Source of the DNA: Euclidia mi
Lineage: Eukaryota > Arthropoda > Insecta > Lepidoptera > Erebidae
Direction: 5' to 3'
DNA length: 64,000 bases
NCBI GenBank assembly: GCA_944739405.2
Contig: OX123182.2
Span: 17,557,326 to 17,621,325 of the forward strand
Below, one piece after another: positions 44,641-56,656 of this stretch (positions within the stretch are counted from its first letter, which is position 1; the number at the start of each line of letters is the position of its first letter). The notes beneath the pieces are model-generated. The model did no database searches. It saw only the letters and a list, made by a program, of their open reading frames with translations, and was not told where the DNA came from. The position numbers and the translations under genes were made by a program.

Positions 44641-44735
44641 TAATTGTTCATCATCAACAGCCTTTTGCAGTCCACTGCAGGACTTAAACCTCTCCTTATG
44701 AAGGTTCCGGCCTACTATACCACGCTGGCCAGTAA
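44640..44735 (-). repeat. Retroposon 3' tail
   Basis: catcatcaacagccttttgc and ggcctactataccacgctgg are the reverse complement of the tail at 8565-8692. Confidence 0.65.
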
Positions 44736-46936
44736 TGAAACCTTTTTATCTCTATCCTTATATCCTTCTTGACGGTATAAAATTAGTTTTAAGAATCAAA
44801 ACAAAATGCAAGTATATTACTTTAAACCACGCCATGGGATCTAAAATCAGCTTTACTTTTCACTTCACGGAACGCAATTTCCTGTTATTTTTTTCGCAAA
44901 ATAATCCCTCGGAAGTGATGCGAAGGCATTTCGAAGGCGTTACTTCAAGAATCGTTCCATAGTTTAAGTCCATGGGATTCTGCTAACGATTAGGCCTCAA
45001 GTTGAAAGACTAGGGCGAGATTACTGATCATATAGGAGTTGTTTAAGAGTTGGTGTGGGGTTTTAATGGAAAATCGCATGACTGGTCGCAGTTTGAGACC
45101 TAAGAACGAGCTAACAGTACAGCTATAAAACTAAACTAGAGATGCTGACTACAATTCACACAAGGTTATTGGTTAAATTATATCTGAAAACGATTAAGTT
45201 CACCAGAACAAAGTGCAGGCAATATTTCCTGACCAGTGGTAGAACCACGTTGGTTGATATTTTTATTGGTGTAGCAGCACCAACACACAGAAGACCAAAG
45301 TATAGAACTAATTAATAGTATTTCTATGGTTGCACTTCGTTTGAAGACCATTCTTTTATTATAGGGGAAGCAGAGATTGTAAAAGAGAATATGTTTTGGG
45401 GGCAGATTTGACGAGGATTCGTACCTCCTCCTTATTTTGTCTATAGTTGACAACGAACAAGTGACGTTTAATAAATAATAGCTACCCCTAGCTCACCATC
45501 AGGCGGGCACATGGCTCGACCAAGTATGAACATTTACATAGCATTTTGTACATTACCTTCAGTGTGCAAATCGGAAATAAAGTATAGCATTCTCATACTT
45601 CAAGAACCATGCACGCTGTCATCCTTAACGTGCATCCTGTATAAGTGTTATATAGTTTAATGATGGAAAGTTACGAAAGGCCGTTCATTTTTATCATGCG
45701 ATATTTAAACTGACTGCAGATAATACATATAGATGTTCTTCCTGTAATACTTTTATATCGTGTTTTCCATCTACATGAGATGATACCTAGTGCTGTGGAA
45801 ATTCATGAATCGCTACTGTAAAATTATAGTACAGCTGCTGGTATGAGTTTATTTCTAGACTCTGCAGTGCAAGAGACAAGCGCTGTATCTATTTAGTAAT
45901 CTGTGGTATTGGCAGCGAAATTTTTATTGCATGTTTCTTCATTTTATTTGTTCAAAAAATTGACTCTGCTCAAATGCTAGTCTGCACAACAAAAGTGTTT
46001 GTATGGTAAGTAGTATTAAGGGTATTTATTTATTATTCCTTTATCTCCTTGGTGGAATTCTACTAACACTAGTCTATTGCTGTTCTTTATAAACAGCCAA
46101 CGCGAAGGGAAAATTAATTCTTTATTCTTAAGAATATATTCTTGTCTCTTCTATTACCTACGCTTAAACCACGACAAGGCTTTCCAATAGTTGTCTTCTG
46201 GGCCTCTGATGAGTTCGTACTACAATTGGGTAAGGACGTCTTTTGAACTACCGTAAGGTACTGGTTGTTGACATCTTAGTAGGCACGCGAAATTATCGAA
46301 AATACTTACCTAGGAAGAAAATTAGGGTATTTGTGTAACAGTAGTAAGTATAAGAAATCAAAGTAAAGAAACAAAAGTGTCTAATGGAGTTAGTAAGATA
46401 TCAGCATACACTAACAAGTTCATTGCATACTCGCTTCGAGTCTGAAACGATTTAACAACATTCGATTGGCCCTCCGCAAATGCCCATCGCTTACACCAAC
46501 TCCAGACCGTGCACAGTTAATGGCGGGAGCCCCGGATGTCGATCGTTCAGTCTTTTTTACGATATGGACCCCGATTGCCGCCTTACTCCGAGCTATATTG
46601 CCATCTCTCACTGCTAGATGCTGCCTGGTAGATCGTTGGAAATCAAATGATTAAAGCTCGACTTCAAATCGAAAGTACTTTGGTATTTGCGCAATGATGG
46701 TTGGAAATGTATGGGATTTTATTGCCAGCTATGTGTCAGATGGTCATTTACAAACACAGACATACCTGCCTGTTGCCGCCAGTAAAATCTGGTTGGTAAA
46801 GGGCAGGCAGAAAAGTATCCCTATTTACAATAGAAAGGCGTTTACCTGGGGACTCGTCCAAATGGCACAAAGGCGTATCCTGGGTGGAGACGAAATAAGC
46901 TCCATCGTAGCAGTCAGGATCATTATAAATCACTGC
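44736..46936. other. No gene assigned
   Basis: Several frames of 60-91 codons on both strands (45178-45453 minus, 46420-46611 minus, 46694-46954 plus) lack known motifs. 46440-46660 is more GC-rich than its surroundings, with opposed frames. I cannot tell a decayed element from an exon. Confidence 0.3.
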
Positions 46937-47036
46937 AAAAACATTGCTCTGTAGTCACTGCACGATGGTAAAGAGCAATGTTTTTGGCCAGCCCACGTTA
47001 TGGAATTTGTGTGCAAACTCCATAGCGTGGAAAGGA
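46937..47036. repeat. Two adjacent stem-loops
   Basis: Stem 1: 46937-46950 with 46972-46985 (14-base arms, aaaaacattgctct). Stem 2: about 46993-47030, pairing ccacgttatgga with tccatagcgtgg around a short loop (one mismatch). Confidence 0.8.
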
Positions 47037-47179
47037 AGAAATAAGTCATATTTAACCCGCCTCTCGTTTTGTGACACCAGTAGTCGCGCAAGTGTCGAAA
47101 AGACCCATATGGAATGCGTTGTTTTAGCTTAGTAACTTAATATAATTTCAGGAGGGTGCATAGACCAAGAACTTAGGGT

Positions 47180-47365
47180 CCCAAGTCAACCTCACCTCCA
47201 AGTGGTGCACCTGCCGATCAACGGACGAGGCTCTGGCAAAAAAATATCCCGATAAGCGTAATATTACGTGGGATCAAAACACTGGCGAAAAGTGGGCGTT
47301 AAATATGCCTCTGCCTACCCCTTCGGGGAAACAGGCGTGAGTCTATGTATGTATGTATGTAATTT
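47180..47365 (+). repeat. SINE remnant with (TATG)n end
   Basis: gtaatattacgtgggatc, ctctgcctaccccttcgggg and aaacaggcgtgagtctatg, then tatgtatgtatgtatgt. Diverged member of the 19829 family. The head is unrecognisable. Confidence 0.65.
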
Positions 47366-47397
47366 CAGGATTATTTGTAAATAATCGCAAGTTCGTA

Positions 47398-47550
47398 TCC
47401 CCTATTCATTCTCCCTCATCCTATCCCTTTTCCCAACCCAAGGGGCGGCAACGTACTTATGACTCCTGTGGTGTTGCTTGTGTCCATGGGCGGTGGTAAC
47501 TGCTTACCATCAGGCAATCCGTCTGCTCGTTTGCCGCCTAATGTCGTGCA
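47398..47550 (+). repeat. Dispersed lepidopteran repeat, copy 2
   Basis: Same motifs as 9061-9200: cccaaggggcggcaacg, gactcctgtggtgttgct, cttaccatcaggc, cgtctgctcgtt. Confidence 0.7.
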
Positions 47551-47798
47551 AGAGTCGAAACTACCCATTCTCACTTAATAGGTCCGTATCCGTGTACCGT
47601 GTAGTATACCGTGTCGAACGATATACTATATTGTACATGGTCATACTAGTATGTTAAGCACGAGCGCTAGTAGGTACACAAGTTGTAAGTAGAGCACTTG
47701 GTCACTTGACAAAGTGAAAGTAAGCTTATTGATATGCAATAAAGCAGTAATGTTGTGCTCGTGCCGAATTAAACCGCTATTTTGACTCGTTAATTATC

Positions 47799-47870
47799 GG
47801 GGATGTAACTCAGTGGTAGAGTGTCTGCTTCGCATGCTGAAAGCCCTGGGTTCAAATCCCAGCATCTCCA
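47799..47870 (+). tRNA. tRNA-Ala (anticodon CGC)
   Basis: 72-nt cloverleaf. The 7-bp acceptor stem has G3:U70, the alanine identity pair. D stem actc/gagt and T stem ctggg/cccag are complete. The anticodon loop ttcgcat has CGC at 47831-47833, and the discriminator is A. The internal B box is ggttcaaatcc. There is one T:T mismatch in the anticodon stem (tctgc/gctga). A T5 terminator follows at 47879-47883. It delivers alanine to GCG codons. It is likely a real gene, although the mismatch leaves a little doubt. Confidence 0.9.
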
Positions 47871-47883
47871 AACTGATCTTTTT

Positions 47884-50660
47884 GCGACTCTTATGGTTAT
47901 AAATTTAAAAATACACCAGACTACATAGAAATGGTTTTTCATTAATCGGGCAATTAGTACCTAATTTTTAAGATATTTTCCCTACATCGTACTTGATATT
48001 GAATTATTTTTATTGCATTTTCCTTGAAATTAAAGCATTCTGCCAATAACGATCACGCAACCGGCCTACAAGTTAACAGGCTACTGTAAATTAAACATTT
48101 ATAATTAATTGAAATGTAAATTGCACTCTTTTATTCTGAATTTCTTTATTGTTTCGGATTACGTGAAATAATCCACTGAGCTGAGCATAACGAATATTAA
48201 TTTGAACGAAGATGATATCTTTTTTCGATTATTCGAGGAACAGTCGTAATCTGAAGTTTTATATTAATTTATTGGGCGCATTAATTTTGTAACATCTAAA
48301 AGCCAGTCTGCTTCAGATTCTAAACAACACTATTCTTCCAACTCTCCAAAACTTCAAATATTCAATATTTCGCAACAATTTCCACTTATCTCATAAAACG
48401 AACGTTCAAAAGTACAATAGTAAAAAATCGTATGTCCCATAACTCACACATTGTGATTCTAACAGCAAACACCACGCCAATTATTTCGTTGACGGGACAG
48501 CAACACACATAACATTTGTCAAAAGAGACGCTTGAAAAATTTCAACTGTGGCAATACGGGCCGAATGAAAGATTAAATCGGATGGACACGGATGAAAAAT
48601 AATTGAAGTGACTAGGTTTCAGATTATTAGAAGCGATGTTTACTTATTATTGGGAGTCTATATCGTTTTACTAATAACCTCTAACACGTTTACTACTGTA
48701 AAACTAAAACTATTTTGGTAGATATCCATATACTCAGTTGAGAAAGAGTTATCTTCAGCACTTAAAAAAATGTGTACAAATCTTTTTGAATAAATCTATG
48801 AATTGCTTCAAAAAGATTCAGACTCCAAGCCATTGTAGGACCACTGGTAGTGAAACTTTAAACTATACTAATTCTTCCTGCTATAGTTTGTATACCTGTA
48901 ATTATTATTCAATCAGCGTAATGGACTAATTAAATGATGGACAGAGTGAGACGTAATTCAACAGGTGAATACCATCGGCCATTCATCTCATCTGTCTGTT
49001 ACCAACCGTCTAAAGCAAATCTAACTAAAAAATTATTTACACAGACACATGTCCTGACTGACTTAATCAACGGGGAGCCTCGACTATTGAAGCTAGAAAG
49101 AAACATGGAATTTGGAAAGCGAGTTATTTTTATGACATAGGCACTCATTAAAGGAATTTTAATAAGTACCTCTTAGGTGCCAAACTGTTCGAATCTACAG
49201 CACGCACTAATGATCTCATATTGAGATAAGGCCTGATGATGAATTTTCTTCTTGTATCATATGTGCCAAAAAAAAGTAAAGTCGCCAAAAGATGCGACCT
49301 TTCTTCATTTCTAAAAACGCGCTTGAATTTTTCGCCGAGTACGTTTTAAATGTGCAAACCAAATATGTTTTAATTAAACTTTGTTTTATCTTTACAACAT
49401 TTTATATAGAATTTTATTTAAATTAAATGTCATTTAAAACCCGAGATTCAGTACGAGCTTCAAAACTTTTAAATTAAAACCTGGCAAGTTCAGTAGGTAT
49501 GTAGTTCAACTTTGTTTACAAGTTATGCAATTTATGTGACCTATGCTACTGACAGCTAATAGCTTATTGGCTACGGCAATCGATAACTACCAGATGGGCT
49601 ATGAGGTCGCAAGATGAAATATATTTGCTTGAGAAAGTCTGTATATACATATATAAAACATGCGTTTACTGACAGAAAACGCAGAGCCAAAACGATTGAC
49701 CGCAAGAAGCTCATGTTCCTTGGGAACCGTAGTGGCGTACTAAGAACAGAGCGAGAAGTGATGCAAATTATCTAACGAACCAAAGAATAGAGCGGAAGCA
49801 CCTGATATTTCGTTCTCATAGTTTAATAGCTAGTGTAGCTTAGCTATGTAGTTTCCAGTATGAACCGATGTATAAAAAGTGCTGTAACTATGTTCGCCTA
49901 GCCTACCCCGCGTGCCCGCTGCCGATGTGGCCTAACGGTCAAAATAAGCATTTGTCTCGTATTCTTTTAAAATTTCAAGGTGGTTTGAAGTAGCATAGTT
50001 TATTATGGTATATCACGTATAAATATTATAAATGTTTGTACCGTGTTATCGGTGTGTTCAGCATTGTTTAACGTTTCAATGGAAATAAACACATTTGAGT
50101 TCGAATTTGAATAAGGTATTCGGAGCAATACGTATTTTCCAGAATTATAGAAATACAAAACGATTCAGACCTGCCGAATTATACCTGTCAACATACAGAT
50201 GGGGTAAGTACAAACGAATTCTTACAAACGCAAACGTTCACTAAACAAAAGAAGATTATTCAAGGACACGATAAAAGGAATTTCATCCCTTTTATTTACT
50301 CTGTAAACATCTCACCCCTTGCGCAAGGGGTAAGGAAGAAATATTGAAATTTGAAATATGTATGTCCTCGTTCGACCTGGATTTTTTATGTGTCTGAATA
50401 AAACGCGAGATAGGTAAATAGCCCTTTTATTGAAGCGAGCGATGCGAAGGGCTCAAGTGATTATGATAATTAGTTTATACGAGGCGTGAACGAAATTTGG
50501 AGACATTTCTGGAATGTAAAATAAATATATGCTTCAATAGCCTCGAAGAGGAAAGCTGAGCGCCCATAATTCGTGTCTATACTTCCATGTAATGTTTTTA
50601 TGTTATTTATTCTCAAAGGAAAGCATCTAGTAGGTATACACAAATAATAATATCTTAACC
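47884..50660. other. No gene seen
   Basis: AT-rich. Adjacent frames at 48738-48929 and 48934-49140 have no known motifs. gctaagcctaccccgcg-like sequence near 49900 is not placed in any family. Confidence 0.4.
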
Positions 50661-50661
50661 T

Positions 50662-50712
50662 TTTAAATATACATACATACATAGACTCACGCCTGTTTCC
50701 CGGAGGGGTAAC
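50662..50712 (-). repeat. SINE tail fragment
   Basis: aaatatacatacatacatag, then actcacgcctgtttccc and ggaggggtaac: the terminal bases of the 19829-family SINE on the minus strand. Confidence 0.6.
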
Positions 50713-50720
50713 TCACTATG

Positions 50721-50780
50721 AGCAACTATATTATTTTTCTTATTAACGTACGAGTTAACGAGAAAAATAATATAGTTGCT
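50721..50780. repeat. Perfect 20-bp stem-loop
   Basis: agcaactatattatttttct at 50721-50740 pairs exactly with 50761-50780. The 20-base loop contains a partly symmetrical ttaacg. It lies just after a truncated SINE tail. Confidence 0.9.
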
Positions 50781-50782
50781 TC

Positions 50783-51535
50783 AATAAATTATTTACAAAG
50801 AGTAAGTGTTTTGATTTTTACGTATTATTTGCTTTACTTTAAGTGATTAATTTCTTACATTGGACTACCTAGAAATTTGTTTAGACAAGTTCAGTTTACT
50901 TTAAAGACTATTTAAACCCTATAGAATATAGATAAATTCTGTATGACAGAGAACTTTAGATTGGTAATTTTGTCCTTCTTTGCTCGGGAGCTGCCTTTCA
51001 CTGTTTTTTTTTCGGACTTATTATTTTTATAGAGAGGAGAAAATAAATACATCTTAGAATATTTTGGTATAGTTTTATTATGTATATGGATATTACTTAT
51101 ATGTTACATTCGTAAGTGTAATACGAGTTTGGGTCACCTCACCACGGCCTGCTCAATTGATGCAGCGATGAGAATATACAGGGCAGATGCTATACGTCAT
51201 AAATTCAATACTGCCAAATTGACATCCAGCCACACATCCAGCTCTATCGATTTATTATGTTGGTTTCATTTAAAGAAATAGATCTATGTCTTAGATTTGT
51301 AAATTTTATGTTTATTGCAGCAGTGTTTTGGCCATGCGTACATGCAATAATGTATTAAGGTGGACTATCAAAATTATAAGTGATTATATTTCCCAATTAT
51401 AGTAGATATTTACCTGATCTTTGAAACGACAAGTCAAAATATCTAGGTTAAACGAGTAGGTACTAGGGAGGTAGGAGGCTTTAACTCAGAGCTGTAAAAC
51501 GATAGTTTGATAGGCAAGTGCAGATGATTATTCGT
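50783..51535. other. No gene seen
   Basis: AT-rich spacer. Confidence 0.4.
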
Positions 51536-51539
51536 TTTC

Positions 51540-51730
51540 TTCAGCCCTCTACACAAACTCACTAGGTATGAAAAGAGTAAGTGCACAGTCGGCAGTCCAC
51601 CATGCTGACCAAATGCGGGTTTGCAGTATTCACATGCATTTCGAGAAAATTATAGAAAACTCTAAAACATGCAGGTTTCCGCACTATGTTTTTCTTCACC
51701 GTCAACCACGAGATATTTAATCAATAATTT
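51540..51730 (-). repeat. tRNA-headed SINE, tail half only
   Basis: ccaccatgctgaccaaatgc, catgcaggtttccgcac and tttttcttcaccgtcaa are the reverse complement of the 20933 family tail. The head is missing. Confidence 0.7.
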
Positions 51731-52419
51731 AACAATCAGTTTCCTACTGCGAAAAGTTATTCATGCTTGTGTGTGTTGGTGTGTGTGCATATGCAAAAAG
51801 GTAGGAATAAATGACTTCACGCCTTGCTGACACTATTTGTCCAAAAAGTTATATTAAATTGCTGGCTTGATATGAAAGAGTCGTTGGTTTCGATACTAGA
51901 TACTTAAAGTCTTTATTCTAAATATTTCGGTCATAAAAACATTGTTTGTTAAATCTGTGGTTGTCTGCTCTGTAGTCTTAATGACTGGTAATGGTGCCTC
52001 AGTAAGTAGATAAATCTGCAAAGTACCCATCATAAGTACAAAGGAGAAAGACCAAATACGGCCTGTAGCGGCCAGAAAGTTGTGAATCGTTGAAATTAAA
52101 CATATAATTTTTAAAAATTTTACACCGTTTTCGTTTCTACGGCCGGTTTCTGAATTGAGAATTTCGCGTTGAAAACAATTTAAACATAAATTATCTCATA
52201 CATAATCAGTTTTCCGTTTCACAAAAAATAGTAGACCACATTTTGAGTATTTGTGCTTGTAAAATCTCAAATTTGACATAACATATGATCAAACTCCATT
52301 TCAACTCTATATTCGCGTTTCTGAAAACATTTGGCATTTGTCAAACCTTACTTATCACTCATAAATGGAGAAATATTTAATTATACTACTTTGGCCTTTT
52401 AACCCATGATCACGAGTAA

Positions 52420-52585
52420 TATGACGGCCAGTATGTCAAATTGTCCACACAACGGTTGTCAAGCAGCGGCTATGTCATACTGACGTCTTCACAACAAGAA
52501 GGTCGTCAAACGGAATTTATAGAAAAAAGGTTCAAAGACTATTCAATATTTGGAACAAATAGATTACAACGTTATTAGGAACAAA
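52420..52585 (+). repeat. Diverged gypsy LTR start, inside the MITE
   Basis: tatgacggccagtatgtcaa, actgacgtcttcacaacaag and ggttcaaagactattcaa follow the first 150 bases of the LTR at 24032 (tgtgacggccggtgtcat, cttctgacgtctacacgac, ggtttgaagactatt). Only the LTR start is present, so it comes from a related but older family member. Confidence 0.7.
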
Positions 52586-52651
52586 TAGAAGGGATAGAAA
52601 ATATAAATAAGCGATTTCCGTGTTAAATCAATCCAAATAATTTCGCTGTGG

Positions 52652-52702
52652 CCTCCATGGAGGTATAATTCTATATACCTCCATGGTGGCCACCATGGAG
52701 GT
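52652..52702. repeat. Palindrome cluster CCTCCATGGAGG
   Basis: A perfect 12-base palindrome at 52652-52663 is followed by a perfect 26-base palindrome at 52677-52702 built from the same core (acctccatggtgg and its complement). Confidence 0.9.
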
Positions 52703-53166
52703 TTATATAATTGTACCTCAAATATACCTGGCCACAAATATTTTGTTTTAAAAATAAAACAAACTGACTTTGACATAACATACACGTTCCGTTTTCACTA
52801 TACTGAATTGAACAAATTCAACACACAGTTCATTAAAATTAAATAAATAATCGTGAAATAATTTTAAATACAACTTTATTTCGACTTTTTATTTGTTTCC
52901 GCATAAAAATAATTAACTGACAAGTGTGCTTCTTTGTAAAATGTTAATTAATACGAATTTATGGTTAGTACCGGTTTTTTTACTTGTATCGGAACGTACT
53001 AGTGTTGTTCGGTTTGAGTTATTCATGATTTGAAGAATATTCAGTTGAAAGTGCTTTGAAAAAATCTAACTCTGACCTGTGAAACAGAAAAAACTTAAGT
53101 TGACTTCAACTAGTTCAGAAATTTTCAACTGATGAAAGCTGAAATTCTCAATTCAGAAACCGGCCG

Positions 53167-54565
53167 AGAGTATCGGTGAAAGAATTTAGTTTTTAAAGAT
53201 TAATTATTTTGAATAAGCTATGGTAATAGCGGATGAATGTCTTATGTTGCCAGCATTAAAAATAAAATGAAGTATGGTAGGCAGAAATTGTTTTAAGGAA
53301 ATAATATTTTTATTACTATATTAGAAAACAATATATTTTATTTACTTTATAAGTATATTTGTAAAAAGAATCAGGAAATATATAATTTATTATACATTCC
53401 ATAATTATTAATCGGTAAAAATCGTTTTGTTTTTTAATCGATAGTAGAAATATTTTTTCAAACCATTTGCAACACTTTTTTTATCTGTTATGTCATTCGT
53501 GTTGCTACTGTGTATCGTAAATATTTTGCTCTGATTTATTGGTGTTTTCGTACGGTTTTAATGTAATGTAATTGAATATAAATTCAATAATAATGATCAG
53601 TACCTTCTACCCATGCTAAGAATATGCAGCGGTGTTTGTGATTGTGGTTAGCTTTTTTGGACGAGTATACATAGTACGAGGTTCCCTAGTACACAGGTGA
53701 TTATTCATTATTATTGGCCACTCTTTATGTAGTTTTTGTTCTTTAAGACGCAAAGCCATACTTTTATTTACATCTAGGTATTATATTTATGTTAAAATTC
53801 AATTTTGAGGTATATTTAGTTGCGGAATAATTTCCATTTCAAATATCTCGTATCTTATTTCCACCAAAAGTTATTTAAAAAGAAATTATACAGGTTAATA
53901 GAGTAGTCATTTATCTTCAAAACACACATGGTGTTGTGTTTGGCCGTGCCAGGCCCGTAATGTATGGCCAAATGGTACATCTCCTTTAGTTTAAAACTCT
54001 ACGCACCTCTGTAGGCCGTGTACTTCCTTACGAACTTTCTCAAATGATGACCACTACTTTTAGCAACATGCTTGTACTCAATCGCTTCCAGTCAATCTAT
54101 ATCGTCGACATCAAATCCTGGTCGCATCGCTTTATCATTTTAATCGGTTTCCGGAGCGGCTGGCAGGTGCGAGTCGGGGCGTCGCGACAATTTCATTTAA
54201 CATCGCCGCGATCTGCGCCGTAACTATTAACAGTGTTATCTTATCAGCCACGCGCTGCTCACTTGGGAATGTTCAATTCTTGAAAGCAATTTGAGGAGGC
54301 AGCTCTTTTGTGGGCAGTAAGATTTTTATTTTATTTAGTTAGTGGATTAGTCTGCTTGTTATATCGTTATTTAAGTATCTCTGGCTTTCAACCATAGATA
54401 TTTCAATTTGAAGATATTATATCCTCTTCTCAAAACAAACAACTATAGTGATCGGTTGCTTCATTAAGCTGGTCGCAACGTCAAAGAAAACAATATTATT
54501 TTTCATTACCGTAGGTACCTTAAATTAATTAGTCATCGTTAACACCCTTTAAAGACACTCATAAA
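53167..54565. other. No gene; short GC-rich patch
   Basis: AT-rich, apart from about 54120-54260, which contains several cgccg/gcgcc motifs and a GATA-type ttatcttatcag at 54236-54247. This might be regulatory; the sequence shows no more. Confidence 0.35.
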
Positions 54566-54772
54566 TCTTAATATATAAAATCCTTGCGTTACTGACTGAC
54601 TGACAGACACGCTACAGCCGAAACTACTGGTCGTAAGAAGATGAAATTTAGCATGTATGTTCCTTGGGCACCGTAGGGGTGCACTAAGACGGGATTTCCC
54701 GAAATTCCCACGGGATCGGGCACAACAGGAAATTCGAAAATATGTGCGTGCGAAGCCGCTGGCGTCGACTAG
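54566..54772 (+). mobile_element. Short Helitron, copy 3
   Basis: TCTTAATATATAAAATCC to GGCGTCGACTAG with host A before and T after. Full length on the plus strand. Confidence 0.85.
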
Positions 54773-55085
54773 TATTATATAAGAGTCACGAAAGCACTAC
54801 ATTATCTTAAAAAAAGCCAGCTAAAATAACCTTGACAATGTCTCCTGGCTTTTGGGCTCGCTTTACCGAGCATGACAAATGTTTTTGTTCAATATAAGAT
54901 ATGTCCCACACTGATCTGAGTTTATGAGGGTGGTATTTATGCTTGTGGCTTTATCGAGGGCATAGGAAATAATCCCCGCATAAATATACTTACCTACATC
55001 TCCAAAGTCTAGGCTTTATCTTATAAGATAGAATTTTCTTTATCATACTTTTGAGATGTTGCAAAATATGAGTGTTTATTGACAT

Positions 55086-55145
55086 GTATGCGTTTAGCAC
55101 AGCGCCGAATGGTGTGGGTTCGATCCCCACAGCACAAAGAAATCT
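55086..55145 (+). repeat. SINE head fragment
   Basis: cagcgccgaatggtgtgggttcgatccccaca (split here as the B box ggttcgatccc and its neighbours) matches the head of the SINE at 16188. Confidence 0.55.
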
Positions 55146-55149
55146 GCCT

Positions 55150-55343
55150 GCATAATATAAAATTATTCTTACTGAGTGACAGACAACGGGTAGCCAAAAC
55201 CATTGGACACAAGAAGCTCTAATTTGACATGTTTGATTCTTTGGGAGCTTAAAGTGCACTGAGATTTCCCAAAATTCCCACGGGACCAGGCAAAATAGGT
55301 ACATTAAAATAAATAAACGGGCGTAGCTGCGGGCATCCCCTAG
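55150..55343 (+). mobile_element. Degenerate Helitron, copy 4
   Basis: Recognisable by actgagtgacagaca, attcccacgggacc and the end cccCTAG followed by T. The 5' end is eroded. Confidence 0.7.
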
Positions 55344-55345
55344 TA

Positions 55346-56460
55346 TTAATATAAATTTGCGTCTCTAGTCTCTATTCACAATACAGGCCATCTGTTTGCT
55401 TATCATTAACTGGTATTCTTGTTTTTTAATTGACAACCCTGGGGAGTGCAAACAAAGCTCTCGGGGATCATTAGTATAGCTGTTTGAGTGCAGTAATGTT
55501 GTAAATGTGAGTTGTTTTCTGTTATAGTTTTGTTTATACTAGCGTAGCCTACGGTTTTGTCCATGTTTGAGGTATAATTTCTATGTTTGTATAACAATGC
55601 TAGCTTGTTGGAATTTATACTTAAACCTTACGAACGTAATTTCGTGATTAGTTAGGTAGTCGCTTATATTTTTATTCGGGAACGCCCCAACACAGAAGTT
55701 TTATCGATTTAGCTTTGAAAGACTGACATAGTAATTTTGTATCTGAAATAAGAGTACGAACTCGATGAAGACTGTTAAGTGATGGTAATATAAATCACCT
55801 TAACTTTGATACGCTTCGTTTAGTTAACAATAAATTACGCACCAATCAAAGCCCAAGTAATTTGTTCAAAATTTTCGATCAGCACAATATAGTTAAGAAA
55901 CAAGATATAAAACTTGAGATGCCTGCACTCTTGAGGGTTTTGTTTTTAACCTGCCAAGTTGTTAATGTTTTCAATTAATAGTTTTTGTAACAATATTTTA
56001 TTACCTAATTAAATTTCCACAAAATAACAAGGTAATTATCAATTTGCAATAGTTACTATAAGGATTCGCCGCAGACTTTCGTAATTGCACAACATAAAGT
56101 TTTACAACCAAAACCTGACTTACTAGCATTGAATTAATTCAAATGTTGATATAAATATGAACGTCAAATAAATTTAGACTTTTCTAAATGAGCTGACCTT
56201 TTCTTTTAGTTAAATGCCTCAAACTACCTAAGCAAAAATGCTTTCAATAAGGAGGAGGTTGGTCGGCATGTGATATCACAATATTATGTTGATCCGCATT
56301 TGCAAAAAAAAAAAAAGTATACTTACTTATTCACGTAAAATTATATTAAACAGTGTGCGATGATATAAAAACTATTTTTTTACCAGAATATGATGAGTAG
56401 TTTTTAGTTAGCTTTACTTAATTTATAGAGGATTATGTATTTGAGCCGTTTGGAGTCGAA
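55346..56460. other. No gene seen
   Basis: AT-rich, including an A12 run near 56306. No recognised repeat. Confidence 0.4.
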
Positions 56461-56463
56461 ACG

Positions 56464-56656
56464 TTGGGGTCATGGGGTCCAAGTGGTAGATCTCTCTATA
56501 GAGAGCTTGCGAAGAGACTTGTCGACGCGTCGCGTGACCAGAAGGCTGTATCTAGCACAAACATTTTGCATTGCCATACAGTGTGGCAATGCTGCCAGTC
56601 TTCTGGGCACGTCCCCAATAGACGGCGATGTGGAGGACTTTCACGACGCTCTTTGA
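56464..56656 (+). pseudogene. Retroelement ORF C-terminus, frameshifted remnant
   Basis: Two overlapping frames complement each other: GPSGRSLYRELAKRLVDASRD in one (56464 on), then LYLAQTFCIAIQCGNAASLLGT in the other, up to 56656. Together they resemble a C-terminal block I recall from invertebrate retroelement-derived proteins (GaWGPSa..l...la.Rlv.asgd.RaG..LaQr.SiAiQRGNAas.LGT). The family is not certain. Confidence 0.5.

Larger units (their letters stand above)
52140..53166. mobile_element. MITE-like element with 26-bp terminal inverted repeats
   Basis: The ends 52140-52165 and 53141-53166 are exact inverted repeats starting cggccggtttctgaattgag. There is no transposase frame inside. The target duplication is not clear (ta precedes the left end only). 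Inside are a gypsy LTR fragment and a palindrome cluster, both listed separately. Confidence 0.8.
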
